From the NCBI GenBank assembly GCA_037042185.1, contig JAXQJY010000027.1, forward strand, positions 1,302,001 through 1,366,000: a stretch of DNA of 64,000 nucleotides, read 5' to 3'. The translations under genes and the position numbers were made by a program. Position 1 is the first letter of the stretch, and the number at the start of each line of letters is the position of its first letter. Below are positions 22,613 through 33,333 of the stretch, piece by piece. The DNA is from Sordariomycetes sp. S80-01Y (Eukaryota > Ascomycota > Sordariomycetes). The notes beneath the pieces were generated by a model that saw only the letters and a list, made by a program, of their open reading frames with translations, searched no databases and was not told where the DNA came from.

Positions 22613-23740
22613 ATGGCGGACGCATGGGGCTTTCCCATATTTTCCAGAGAGATCCAGTTGATGATCTGGGAGTTTGCGGCCGAACCCAGCATTGTGAGCA
22701 CCGAGCCGGCGAGAGATGGGCTCCCAAGCCGTGGATCGACGGGTGCTAGCGCTCTCTCTGCTATCCATTACCTCTCTCGCGAACTTCAAGGTGCCCCGAT
22801 CGCCCCGGCTCTGATGAGGAATCTGTTTGGCGAAATTATCCATCTAGACCTCGCAGTTGACACTGTCAAGGTTTTTGGCTCTTTTGTTCCCGAAGTGATT
22901 CCGTCAGCCGTTTGGCCTGGCCCTGGGGGACTTTACTATCAGAGTCCCATCAGGAAGCTACTCTGTGCAAGCCGCTCCGCTCGTGTTGACTTCAATTTGC
23001 TCGTGGAGGCTGAGGCCAACCGCATCCCTCTAGACCTAGAACGCTGGCCAGTCTTGGAGGAGATCACATTTGCATACACACGTGCTGATGTCGCCTTCTT
23101 CCTCCGAGACTATATTGTTCAGGGTCCTACCATGAACGGTGTGCCAGCACAGGGCTGTCAGTGGCATAGTCCTCTCGCTCTTGAATCGTTCACAGCTAAG
23201 GGCGGAACTACTGTCTACGACCGAACCCATGCGGGCGCCAAGTACTATCGTAGTAAAGGAATTGACGTTGACGCCGGCATCAGATGGCGAGTAGACAAAA
23301 GCCAAGACCCTCAAAAAACGATCTGGGACCGTCGAAATGCAACCAAGAAAGCGCTGAAAGCTGGTAGCAGGAGTCCTCGACATGGCAGTCAACGTGCTCA
23401 CTCTGGACCTCGCGGCCCACAGGTTGGGGGCTATCACCCACATCAAGACGTATGGGCCAACCGTCCTAACGTGGGCCTTCACGGGATGAGTTACGACGCG
23501 ACTTCTTGCGGAGGCATCTGGGCGGGCTTTCGCATCTGGCCACACGAAGGCGGCCGTGTGGGGTTCTCGCCCCTCGGATGGGACGATGTCAAAGACACAG
23601 CGTACGCCTGCCAAGACCACGACAAGATCAAGGGGCACTTCGCCGAGATGATTGTCAAGATCTTTATCGTGCAGCCTGGGCGGGCTGTGCCGACGGGAGG
23701 GCCTCATTGCTCCTGGGAGACGCTTGTCCCGCTCCCGTGA
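22613..23740 (+). CDS. 2EXR-domain-like protein 2
   Basis: Single exon, 375 residues. Starts MADAWGFPIFSREIQLMIWEFAAEP, the same helix motif as the preceding gene (REIQLMIWEFA versus PELRSKVWQCA), followed by a strand/helix region with WPVLEEITFAYTRADV. Residues 245-300 are basic and low in hydrophobics (AGSRSPRHGSQRAHSGPRGPQ), a likely linker. The C-terminal 70 residues (SCGGIWAGFRIWPHEGGR...FAEMIVKIFIV) form a separate block. The two genes are in tandem but clearly diverged, so an old duplication or independent recruitment is possible. Function unknown. Confidence 0.7.
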   Translation: MADAWGFPIFSREIQLMIWEFAAEPSIVSTEPARDGLPSRGSTGASALSAIHYLSRELQGAPIAPALMRNLFGEIIHLDLAVDTVKVFGSFVPEVIPSAVWPGPGGLYYQSPIRKLLCASRSARVDFNLLVEAEANRIPLDLERWPVLEEITFAYTRADVAFFLRDYIVQGPTMNGVPAQGCQWHSPLALESFTAKGGTTVYDRTHAGAKYYRSKGIDVDAGIRWRVDKSQDPQKTIWDRRNATKKALKAGSRSPRHGSQRAHSGPRGPQVGGYHPHQDVWANRPNVGLHGMSYDATSCGGIWAGFRIWPHEGGRVGFSPLGWDDVKDTAYACQDHDKIKGHFAEMIVKIFIVQPGRAVPTGGPHCSWETLVPLP

Positions 23741-24519
23741 ATGTCCGTGGAACACAGGGAAGCAAACCCGGATGCATACACTATCAACATGATATGGCAT
23801 AAGATCTGGAACACTTTCAGCAATCTGCGCTTCTCTGACGTATTTGCCATCACCCAGCTGCGCTGAGAATGATCTGGTCGGGGGGTGGTGGCCGTGATTG
23901 CCTGTCCGTGGTTCTGGATTAAAACTATGGGAGTTTTGACGTCAATAATCTTGTAGTAGGCTAGAAAAAAAAAGAAAATACAAAAAAAAAGGGAAAAGAA
24001 AATATGCTCCTCGTTATTGTGATGTGCTGACAACGCGTCTGGCTTCTCCGTCTCGTGCGGCGTACTGGTAGCCATATCGAGACTTAGACATCACTTGGTT
24101 CTAACAGCAGAGGGCTCTTTAGGAACGACAACGCCAGGCACAGCAATTTACGGAGAAAATCCTTGACACACTATGTGAACCATTGTGTGACCATCCCCTA
24201 CTAGCTACCTTTGCGGCGTCTCTGCTGTGCCGACACATGCTCACAACCTGAGCCTGATTCCCTCAAAGGTAGTATCACCATCCTACATTGCTCGAATGCA
24301 TCCGTAGTAGCAATACATGCAACCCTGCGAAAGCACCACATATCTCATGTGTATTAAACCTGTAACGAGATGCTCTCATCAACCCGTCCTCATTGGCAGC
24401 ATCACTGTGTGCCTGGGACACGGAAAACGCTTCGAAGCGTCGAGCCAAGTATGCAGGGGCAGAAGATACCGCCTCTTACATGCAATAACTGATATTTCGT
24501 GCTCCACAATCCTTCCTAC
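23741..24519. other. Convergent spacer, no gene seen
   Basis: 3' flanks of two convergent genes. An A-rich run with AAAAAAAAAGAAAAT near 23964-24002 is the main simple-sequence feature. Confidence 0.45.
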
Positions 24520-25680
24520 TCATCCGATTATCTCTCGGTCTTGCGTGTGCGGTGTTGGTGGAAGGCGGCTGGCCAGCTTCATCACGAGCTTTTCCGTGGA
24601 AGACATACTGTCATCCACAGCTTCGATCAGGTCGCTGAGGTCGGCTACAGCAAGGTTTTTGTCCTCGAGGAGACTGTAGATCATTTGGATGCCTTGCTTT
24701 TGAATATCCATCTTCTGGTTCCAATTAGTAACAATGAGCTTGGCGTAGGTCGTGACCTGTTGACTGTCCACGGCGTTGAGCTCATGAGCGATTGGCGCGA
24801 TCCATTCCTCGAAAGTCTGACGGCCGTTGGGACTCATGGGGGCAACAGGCTCGCCAGAGCTGGGGTCATCGATGAGGCCTGAGGAGGTCGGAGATGGCAG
24901 TATAGAAGTCATATTCTGTGTGTCTTTGTACCGAGCGACGTGCTTCTTGCGTCGCATCTTCTGGAACTCCCTCTCGAGCTTCCTGGGCCGCTCAGGAGCG
25001 TCATCCCAAGAAAACCCCTTTGAAGGTGTCGCTAACAAACTCACACGGTAATGTTTTCCAAGCAGGCTCAGACTTTCTTCCTGCCCTGCCAACCATTGGG
25101 CCCCGGACCTGCGATAGGTACGTCGCCTCGCGCTCAGATTTTGGAGCACCTTGGTAAGTGCTTCACGTGGACTAAAGTTGAGGTATTGGTGTCGTTCAAC
25201 GGGAGACTCGATTGAACCATAATTTCTTTGGCTCTGCATGCGCAGCTTCCGCTTTCGAGGGGAGCTCTTCTGATAGACCCCTGGTCTCAGCTTCAGGAAC
25301 TCTCGCTCGAGAGGTTCTGATCTCTCTGGGGCGTCGTCCCAAAGAAGACCCTCTGAGGCTGTTTGCTGCAGTTCTTCACAATAAACCTGCGCACTTCTAA
25401 GCAACTGTGCGTCCTCCTGAAACAGAAGCTCAAGAGTGTCGTCGCAACTTCCGTTGCTCTTTCTGAGCCTTGCGCGACGCCTGTTGGTGATATTATAAAA
25501 GACACGCCTGGCAGCTTCCTTAGGGACGAGGCTTAGGTAACCATGAGAAGAGATAATAGGACCAGTTTCAGGCGCAGTGTCGACATATTTCGAGTCTGAA
25601 TGCGTGCCTACCCTGGGATATTCTGCTTCAGAGACCGAATCAACGTCCGGTTCTTGGTGGCGCCGAGGCCGGAGCTCCAT
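24520..25680 (-). CDS. Unrecognised protein with two WDDAPER repeats
   Basis: One long coding exon, 386 residues from the ATG at 25680; possible upstream non-coding or coding exons lie to about 25980 (splice-like GTAAGTC at about 25769, and an acceptor TTAG before CTCACG). I do not recognise the family. It contains two copies of an about 80-residue unit, residues 48-132 and 166-243, each beginning YLxxxPxEA, with N-I/L-T/S-x-RRR in the first third and ending G-L/F-x-WDDAPER-x3-LEREF-x-K-L/M-R. A helical C-terminal third (FEEWIAPIAHELNAVDSQQV...LIVTNW) follows. No signal peptide or membrane segment. The repeat suggests binding two copies of a partner, an inference only. Confidence 0.65.
   Translation of the reverse strand: MELRPRRHQEPDVDSVSEAEYPRVGTHSDSKYVDTAPETGPIISSHGYLSLVPKEAARRVFYNITNRRRARLRKSNGSCDDTLELLFQEDAQLLRSAQVYCEELQQTASEGLLWDDAPERSEPLEREFLKLRPGVYQKSSPRKRKLRMQSQRNYGSIESPVERHQYLNFSPREALTKVLQNLSARRRTYRRSGAQWLAGQEESLSLLGKHYRVSLLATPSKGFSWDDAPERPRKLEREFQKMRRKKHVARYKDTQNMTSILPSPTSSGLIDDPSSGEPVAPMSPNGRQTFEEWIAPIAHELNAVDSQQVTTYAKLIVTNWNQKMDIQKQGIQMIYSLLEDKNLAVADLSDLIEAVDDSMSSTEKLVMKLASRLPPTPHTQDREIIG
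24952..25185 (-). repeat. WDDAPER unit, copy 2
   Basis: Residues 166-243 of the same protein: YLNFSPREA, NLSARRRTYRR, GFSWDDAPER...LEREF. It is slightly shorter than copy 1 because the central acidic helix is reduced. Confidence 0.7.
25285..25539 (-). repeat. WDDAPER unit, copy 1
   Basis: Protein-level repeat of the gene at 24520-25680, residues 48-132. Key residues: YLSLVPKEA at the start, NITNRRRARLRK, and GLLWDDAPER...LEREF at the end. Confidence 0.7.
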
Positions 25681-26594
25681 ACTGGACTCGGTAGAAGACG
25701 GTGCGCGTACGTGAGCTAAGATGTGCTCAGTCAGTGCAACCGAAGAGGAGCAGTGATGTTAAGACTTACGACTTGAAGAGTCAGAGGAGCCTCTGAGGCA
25801 GGGGCCAAAGCTAAAGAAATAGCCTTGAGTATTGGTTCTCCTTTCCTTCTTGGTTGTAGAAAAGAAAATATGAGCTGGAGTTGAACGAAGGCTAGGAGGT
25901 GATAAGCTGGCCTATACAGACTCACAGCGTCTTCTTTAGCCGTGCTGGGGGTCCTGTAATAAGGAGTTTGAGGCAATTGGTGGCTTAACCAGGAAGAAAG
26001 ACGAAGATCCTAGGTGAGTTGAGCAATTTTCAAGGCCAGAGAACATTCATTCTCACGAATAGATGCAATAACTTCAACTTGTGAGTTGGAAGCGTTTTGA
26101 GGCAGGTTGTGACGTGAACTTGAAACAATCCTGATAAGTGTGCGTTCAATATTTCTTCAGGTGATAGCATGAACAGTCTCATGAACACAGCCCATAACAA
26201 GCAAGCAACAAGACGATCACATACTGAAACATAGTTCATCGATAACTCACTCAAGGGTCCAAGTTCAAGTGCAGAAATCGCGAATGGAGTGTGCTGTGCG
26301 CCAACGTTGAGCACCTCGTCATCCCTAGTCCAGACGAAAAGGGATGAGCGTGTCAAAACTTGCTCACTATTGACACCATGTGTTTGCCTTCATTTTACCT
26401 GCATCAAAAGCATGCAATCAAACTAACTGGATATTAATACCGGCGTGTCATTAGAAAATCAGAATTACGGCCCCCCGTTGTCATGTTCTCAACGAGCATC
26501 GTGTGCTGGCCGATTTCTTACGAACATTATAGATTTGTGACCAGGTAGTAGATGGCCAGTTGGCTTGGATCGCTCGATCTCTACATTCTCTACC
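25681..26594. other. Upstream region of the WDDAPER gene
   Basis: Splice-like signals on the minus strand suggest one or two leader exons, but no ATG is joined to the main frame convincingly. No gene recognised between about 26000 and 26594. The base composition is more AT-rich than in the rest of the window. Confidence 0.4.
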
Positions 26595-27353
26595 TTATCT
26601 TGTCGATGTAGGCCCCGCCAACGCACGCTGAATTACGCTGCGCACCTCCTCTCTATGCTCTTCAGGATACAGTTCTTTATACTCCAAGTAACCTAGGTAC
26701 TTCGCGGCTTTGGGGGAATTGTCACCCCTAATGCCGTATGAATAGTAGTACTGTTTCATGATAACCTTGGAAGCAGCAGCGAAGTTACTGGGGTCTGTGG
26801 CTAAAGCTGCTTTGCCTTCTCCGATATTCTTCTTGATGCCACATCAGACAACTCCCATCGTCAGCGTGATGGGACGAGGTCGAGCTGGATCAAATAGACT
26901 CTCTTGTTTGCGGATGCACTTCTCGACACTGACTTCGTCCACCAGATCCGCGATGTCACTATAAGCCATGACATCAGTGTAAGCGAACACTTTGCGGTTG
27001 AGGGTTCGCGGGACAATGATGATCTTGGCAACATATCTTCCAATATCTTTTGTGCTTGGGAAACAACATTCCACAGTGCCATCACCGGGAATGAACTCAA
27101 CATGCGGGACGAGGAACCAGTCAGTTCGAACTGACGATACTCCAGAGGTGCTCACGACAGAATCGCTCCATCAGTAGCTGAGTTTGAAACCTAGACGAGC
27201 TTCAAGCTTCTCAGTATTGCCGCTCTCGCTCAAACCTTCGTAAAGATCTTTGCTAACGATATCACCACGTTTTCCTCGGCAGCACTGGGTACTAAACAGC
27301 TTTCTATCTGGTATGAACGCAACGACATCATCATCCAATAACTTCACCTCGGG
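26595..27353 (-). pseudogene. NmrA/isoflavone-reductase-like relic
   Basis: The C-terminal part of an NmrA-type NAD(P)-binding protein is readable: FIPGDGTVECC, then DIGRYVAKII-x-PRTLNRKVFAY (a hallmark), then after an in-frame TGA at 26844-26846 the C-terminal phrase ALATDPSNFAAA, YYSYGIRGDNSPKAAKYLG and a TAA at 26595. A second in-frame TGA lies at 27171-27173; upstream of it the frame reads 60 codons of an unrecognised protein (FSTQCCRGKRGDIV, NTEKLEARLGF) starting after a TAG at 27354. The Rossmann half with its GxxGxxG loop is absent. I infer a dead gene, possibly two fused fragments. Catalytic activity is not expected. Confidence 0.65.
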
Positions 27354-28722
27354 CTAGGCTATCTCCGATTAAAGAAGCCCGAAGCCGACTTTGACGGGTT
27401 GAGAACAGTGTTTAGTGATGGTGTTAATGGGATGGCCACTTGCTAGCTACTCCATCTGTGCCACGTTGCCACGCAACAGCCAATATATCAGATTAGATTC
27501 CAACATGCAGAAGCTTATCGAGTGGTACACCCGTCTGGGTAGGGGTTGCAATAACGTGGCGTGTGGGACTCGTGTCTTCACGTAAGTCGGCGCGGCGCGG
27601 CAAGCTAGACTTGTCAATCCCTGCGCACGGAACGACAATGGGTCGTTACAGGATGGCTGTTCCTTGCTTTGCTAGTCTTCAGACACAGGCAGTCGTGACA
27701 CTATAAATCTGAAGTTGACTATTCGCGAAGAAACCGTATCTACTAAGTATTAGTAGATCGTGTTGCTACAGCCACTGGTCTCCGAAGTCCTCTGAATAAG
27801 TCCCTGCAAGAAACCGAATAACTACCGTTTAGTTCCTGGCTCAGGGTCTGATGGGTCTTGAGCGGATATTGGAGCGCCGGCTCTACTGGCGCAGTCATTG
27901 CCTTTCTTCTGGCTTTGAGTTCCATCCTTAGCCCTGCCGAAGGCTTAGATCGCCTTATTAGTGCCATGGTTATCGAGTAAGACAACGACAGACTCTAGCT
28001 AAGGCGTTGGTGCCGGGTTCAAATTATGCTTGGTTACCATGGGAGCAGCCATGTTTCAAACCAGATAGGTTCCGCTGGACAACAAGAAAGTTTGCATGTC
28101 GCCTGGACGGTTGTTCTAATGCATCAACGGAAGTCTTGGGTCCTGGCCCAGGGAAGCTCTAAAGCAGTGAAATTAAAGAAAAACCCAGCTGTGTATTTCG
28201 CATTTTTCAATGCACATTTATCGTAGAAGGTGAACTAGAGGCCAATGGCGGTGACGGCTTGTGTGATGTACCCTTTGTGAATAGCGCTTTTCAGAATTTC
28301 AAAGCTTTTTGTGCGGTGTAGAATCACAGTATCAGGAGCGAAGTACGCGAAGAAATGGGTTCAATGGCAATACGAAGACAGGATGGTGCCCTCATTCAAA
28401 ATCTAGCTCACTGTTGAACTCTCTTTTGGCTCCAGCCAACCGATGACAAGTTGCCAGCATCGCAAGAACGTCCTCAGGAGCTAGGTTTGTGCTTTTTGCA
28501 AGAAGTTAAAGTCTGAGACCGGCAGACAGAGCCACTAACCTTATGTCAAAGAAAACCCGTACTTCTACAAAAGATGAGAGGTGCCGGATCTCAGTTCGGG
28601 AGGACTCCTGATCCTTCACTACTTTCGACACTCTTTCTCAAGATCTGGGCCCATTGCTACCTTTTATAATCTAAAGAACATACCTCAAAGTACTACATAT
28701 TGTGCCTCATTTGTTCTTGAGC
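27354..28722. other. AT-richer intergenic stretch, no gene seen
   Basis: Flank of the relic and promoter of the Zn2Cys6 gene. Scattered short frames only. A GGGTTCAAATT at about 28016 resembles a tRNA T-loop, but the stems do not pair. Confidence 0.45.
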
Positions 28723-31539
28723 ATGGAGCGTCCCAACGACAAACACTCTGCTGTTTTGAACAACAACCACAATGGCCGTTCGGAACCAGCTTCCAGAAAT
28801 CTTTTGGCTACACCTCAGCTCATGGTCGGCACAGTTGGTATTCAGACTAGGTCAGAATATGCACCCTCGGGAGTACCCCGGTCAGAATGGTTCAATACAG
28901 CACCGTGGTCCATTAAAGACAGGAACCTTGGCTCAGCTTTCCCTTCTGCCCTGCAACAGCAAGAGAGTCAGAACCTCGGGCAAAAGCAGGAGGAAGTATC
29001 TAACACGCTTCATAGAGTATCGCAGCTACCCCGTCCACAATTTTGGGATGAACTACCCGCGGGTTTTCCATTGCAACAACAGCATGGCGGTCTTGCGCAG
29101 ATGCAACCGCAAATGCATCCCCAGGGCCTTGTTAGCAACTATGGGCAGCAGCAGCAGCAGCAGCAACCAGGCTCACATGGGCGTGTCTTTGCACACCATC
29201 CTCAAAGGCCTAATTCGGCATATCAGTTCCCGTTGCAAGAAACCAATGGGCATCATTCAGCAGCTACTTCTCCATCACCATCATCTAGAGCACCGGTTGA
29301 GCGTACTGCCCCTGGGTCTGCTTCAGCCGCTCAGCATCGGCCAAGGCAGCGAGCAGGGGCTGCTTGCCAGAATTGCAAAGCGCAAAGAACAAAATGCGAG
29401 AGGGCCGAGGATATGGAGGCCTGCCATGCCTGTACGAAAGCATACGGCTCGGAAGCATCGCAGGCGTGTGTTTATCCGTCAAAGGCAGGAAGTAACCTTG
29501 CACGCCAGGTTCGGAAGCGTGGCGGGACTGGCATGCGGCCGGTCAAGGTCACCAAGTCTGGTGATATCGAAGTGCTTCCTACGAACGAAGCTGAGGGCTC
29601 GAGTCTCGGTCCTGAGGAATACATGGGTTATCTTCCGGAGTCTCTCTTGCCGGAAACTCAGCCCGCACGCCACGACACCCACGTGGGTGCCGCCTCTCAG
29701 AACGTCACTGTTCAGCGAGAAGCTACTGAGGGAAGCAACGTTCAGAACAGCTCTGTTCACGTTGGTCCACAGAACGTGCTGCAACAGGCGGCGTTGCCGC
29801 AGGAGACGCTGCCACAGGCGGATTTCGTCTCTCACCCTCTGGCGAAATGGGTCGCCAGCGGCTACAGGCATTTTGTCGAATGCTATTTCCAGCTTGGTCT
29901 TCTTCACAAGGATCGTTTCTTGGAAGAAGCCCAAGCAACATTGACAAACGCCCCGGGAGATACCAGCCGCTTCAAGTTCCTGTTCGCTGCCGTCTTGACT
30001 ATTTCAGCGCGCTACACAACGGAGGTAATCGAGGCCTTTGGAACGCTAGAGCAGGCGACCGATTACTTCACCGGAATGGCTCAGGATCAGGCAGAGCTCC
30101 TGCAAGACGACGACAGCATCGAATGTGCCCAAGCATTCCTACTGCTGGCAGTCACCGAGTGGAGTCAGGGTAACCTGCAAAGGTCTCGGGGTCACTTAGA
30201 GCTCGCTTCAAAGGTGGCTTTGCGTTTGGGTCTACATCTTGAGCGCACCTACGACATTGAGAAGTCGGCGGCAGATGTTAAGGACATGTTCATCGAGAAG
30301 GAAAGTGCTCGCAGAACTTTTTGGATGATATTCAGCCAGCTTAACCTCCAGAGAAGACGTGGAGAGGTCAATTCGTTTGATGTTCTGAACATCAACGCAC
30401 GCCTGCCCTGTGTCGAACGCGACTTTCACCTCAGAACCCTTGATTTGACAGGGACCCGCGCAGTAATGGACGCAATAATTTCGGATGTTCAGTCCAAAGA
30501 CATAGCTTCACCTCCCACGAGGTGTATGTTCGGCATACTGGTCCAAGCCTATGCTCGATGGGGCAAAATTGCGCGGACGGCTTGCCTCAACCATCCGGAC
30601 TTCGGGGTGCAGGATCCTTCAGACCCAGGAAGTGCATTTTGTGCCATCATTCGGGATCTGAAAAGGTTTGAGGCAGCATTGCCAGGGCACAGGTACACGT
30701 TTTCGGAAGAAGCACTGGGTTCGTGGAAGAGAGAAGGGCTGCATCTGGCGTACTTGTCAATCACCATGACACTTCGACTCAGCAACATTGTCATTCGCAG
30801 AATGTATCTGCACGAGATGAATAATGCGTTACTGGACTCTGAAGAAGTGAGCAAGAATGCTAGGGTATTCTGGGAAGACACTGTCCACGGACTATACCGC
30901 GAAGTGGTCGAGCTTTACAGACAGATCGGGGCGTTCGTGAAGCTTCGGGTTGAGAAGCTAGTTGAGGGACAGCCGCAGGTACTTCCGTTCTGTGTCTACG
31001 TCTGTGGTTCCTTGGCTTCCTACCTGTGGAAGTATCCGAGACTCGCCCCACACTGGGCCTACGAACCATACCGCAAGCTCGGGGGTACTGGAAGCCCTGG
31101 GGCTGAAAGAATGGCAAATTGTTGCTTGGGAGTTCTTCTCAAGCTCTCGGCATCCAGTTCTGAGAGCTGGGGACAGATTGCCACTGCAATGGCAGCCCGG
31201 AGCCCTCGTCGAGCCCAGACGGAGAGCTCCCGTGAAGCGAACGGGCACTTGTCTATTGCCGCAGTGGCTACGGCAACTTCTTCCTTCAGTGTTGGTGGCC
31301 GGTGCTTGCTGAATAAAGAAGAGCCACCCCAGCCTGGAGAAGAAGAGTCCGCAACACGGAGGCAACCCTTGGCAGCGCCAGAAGACTTCTTCCGCCAACT
31401 GTCTGGAGCTTACCCGAGAAGTGATTTGCTGAGCTGGGTCGTTTCAGCTATAGACACGGGAGGGATTAGCCTCGGGGAGGCTGCTGAGGCAATGTTTGAA
31501 TACGAAATGTCAGCCTTCCGTAATGGCGACTTCTCTTAG
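28723..31539 (+). CDS. Zn2Cys6 transcription factor with fungal_trans domain
   Basis: Single exon, 938 residues from the ATG at 28723. Residues 1-210 are Gln/Pro/Ser-rich with a CAG run. The zinc cluster is at residues 215-249 (29365-29469): C-x2-C-x6-C-x7-C-x2-C-x11-C, with basic QRTKCER. The last spacer (11) is longer than the usual 6-8. The middle-homology (fungal_trans) domain starts about residue 365 (YRHFVECYFQLGLLHKDRF) and runs through ISARYTTEVI, LRLGLHLERTYD and RRTFWMIFSQLNLQRRRG. These factors are nuclear and bind CGG-containing sites; the regulated pathway is not evident, and the neighbours are not a clear cluster. Confidence 0.88.
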   Translation: MERPNDKHSAVLNNNHNGRSEPASRNLLATPQLMVGTVGIQTRSEYAPSGVPRSEWFNTAPWSIKDRNLGSAFPSALQQQESQNLGQKQEEVSNTLHRVSQLPRPQFWDELPAGFPLQQQHGGLAQMQPQMHPQGLVSNYGQQQQQQQPGSHGRVFAHHPQRPNSAYQFPLQETNGHHSAATSPSPSSRAPVERTAPGSASAAQHRPRQRAGAACQNCKAQRTKCERAEDMEACHACTKAYGSEASQACVYPSKAGSNLARQVRKRGGTGMRPVKVTKSGDIEVLPTNEAEGSSLGPEEYMGYLPESLLPETQPARHDTHVGAASQNVTVQREATEGSNVQNSSVHVGPQNVLQQAALPQETLPQADFVSHPLAKWVASGYRHFVECYFQLGLLHKDRFLEEAQATLTNAPGDTSRFKFLFAAVLTISARYTTEVIEAFGTLEQATDYFTGMAQDQAELLQDDDSIECAQAFLLLAVTEWSQGNLQRSRGHLELASKVALRLGLHLERTYDIEKSAADVKDMFIEKESARRTFWMIFSQLNLQRRRGEVNSFDVLNINARLPCVERDFHLRTLDLTGTRAVMDAIISDVQSKDIASPPTRCMFGILVQAYARWGKIARTACLNHPDFGVQDPSDPGSAFCAIIRDLKRFEAALPGHRYTFSEEALGSWKREGLHLAYLSITMTLRLSNIVIRRMYLHEMNNALLDSEEVSKNARVFWEDTVHGLYREVVELYRQIGAFVKLRVEKLVEGQPQVLPFCVYVCGSLASYLWKYPRLAPHWAYEPYRKLGGTGSPGAERMANCCLGVLLKLSASSSESWGQIATAMAARSPRRAQTESSREANGHLSIAAVATATSSFSVGGRCLLNKEEPPQPGEEESATRRQPLAAPEDFFRQLSGAYPRSDLLSWVVSAIDTGGISLGEAAEAMFEYEMSAFRNGDFS
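29146..29163 (+). repeat. CAG microsatellite (polyglutamine)
   Basis: Six CAG units followed by CAA, encoding a Q run in the disordered N-terminus of the Zn2Cys6 factor. Such tracts vary in length between strains. Confidence 0.85.
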
Positions 31540-33333
31540 AGTCGGGTTAGAAAGGGGCTGTCTGCTTGGAAGCCCAGATTAGACGAGCGGGAACCATAAG
31601 GCTTAGGAAGATGTGGCTAGTAACACTACGGTAAGTAATAACAGGCAGACAATACATGGGCTCATATGAATACTTGATAAATTTTTATTGACCGCTTGTC
31701 TTCTGTGTACAGCTGCTCATGTCAGCCTCCGAGCCCAGAAGTCAGGGGCTGGTAACGCCAGGAAGGCGTTGCTGAGGAAAGAATTTCACGTCCATTCTTG
31801 GGAAAGAAATCCATTCCCAAAATAAAACCCCATAAAAATCTACATTGAAAGTCTTGAAGGAAAGAAAAAAAAACTCAAGGAATCGAGTTCACTCGGTTCT
31901 GAGATACGAGGTACTGTACAGTACCCCGTGAAGAATAGCCCGTTCGAGTGGTCGCGTTGTGGGGAAGGCCTCCTTTTTCCAAGCAAACTGAACAAGGACG
32001 GAAGGAAAGGCAGCGCACGTACGCTCGAGTCGGCGCCATAGCAGACATCTTCATGAGCCAGACAAGGCTTTGACAAGTCCGCCAGGGACCTAATCATCGT
32101 CTCTGTTTCAGTGGGTAGAGCCCTGAAAGTCATTCTTCATCGTCTGTGGGGTGGTGGGCAACCTGGAAGTGGGCTGACTGCATGACTCCACACCAACCCG
32201 GGAATGCCGTGGTCAGGCTGAACGCGCGCCTCGTAAGGCACAATGATCGAGACCCCCATGTCTTGGGCTGTACGGAGTACGAAGTACCTTACCTGTAGAC
32301 TAGACGTCGCCCAGCACGCCAAGCAATTATGTGTAGCGCCAGACGATGAGCGAAGGGATCTCTAACGGCTGTCAAACAAGGACACCCTAACCGTCACAAG
32401 CCAAGGAGGGAAAAAACACAATAACGGTGGCTTGTCAGCATCACAAAGAGAGACCCGCAAGCACGGACTTGGCCATTCCCGAGGGTGCGCGCCCGTCGCC
32501 CTACTCAGTGCTGCTGCGACTGACTGCCTCGTCGGTGGGATGAGGTAGAGAGAGGGAGAGAGGGAGAGGCACAGTTGTCGAAGCATTGGAGGTTGTCCTG
32601 TGCAGAGCCTCCTGCTTGTCTCTGGGCCTACTGTTGCGACGCCGGGACGTTATAGTTGGTACCACCCTACCTCGGTATTTACAGACAGCTGTGGTTAGTC
32701 GACTGGGTAGGACCAAGTAGTGCCTTAGCCTGAGGTGCAGCACTGCGACCGTGACCAACTGGGCGATGATCTCTGACAGTGACGTCTCATCGTCCACCCC
32801 ACTCTTCAACCACTCAACCGTCCACCTTCGCCGTTAGAAATCGACTTCACACTCCGCGTCGAATCCCCGACCTTCCCGCCGGGCGCGCTTCACCACAATC
32901 ATTCGGCGATTATTCGTCACTTCTTGACGACAGCGACGACAACGATCACGACCACAACCACCACCCACGATATCGCACGACTCGACGCTCGACTCGACCC
33001 TGCGACGTCGCACCCTGCACTCGCTACCCTGTCGCGCTTGGCCAAGTTAAGCACCAGCTTGCTTCGGACAGATCCCACGAGCGCATGACCAACAACGCCC
33101 AACCTTGAACGACTCGGGCGACCGAGGGGAGAAGCTTCCTCCGACATTGGCTACTGGAACCGACATATAGTTTTCGAGGTGCCGAGGGCCACCAACAATC
33201 GCCGTCGCAAGCGCCCTCACCACCCGGAACTCCGTTTGAGGCACGTTGGCCTGTAGCCCGCCAAATTGCGCCGAGGTCACTGACCGACGATACCAAGGCT
33301 CTCGTCCGGGGAGACTGCTCCTCGGTTGGCAGA
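31540..33333. other. Long leader/promoter of the Rho GEF gene
   Basis: 1.8 kb without a supported gene. The last 550 bases are rich in C, CA and GA repeats (ACGACAACGATCACGACC and similar), typical of long leaders of cell-wall signalling genes, and contain several short upstream ATG frames. Short GAGAGGGAGAGAGG tract at about 32549-32567. Confidence 0.45.

Noticed and set aside
28005-28030. tRNA-like GGGTTCAAATT
   Set aside because: Flanking bases do not form a T-stem and no acceptor or anticodon arms are found upstream.
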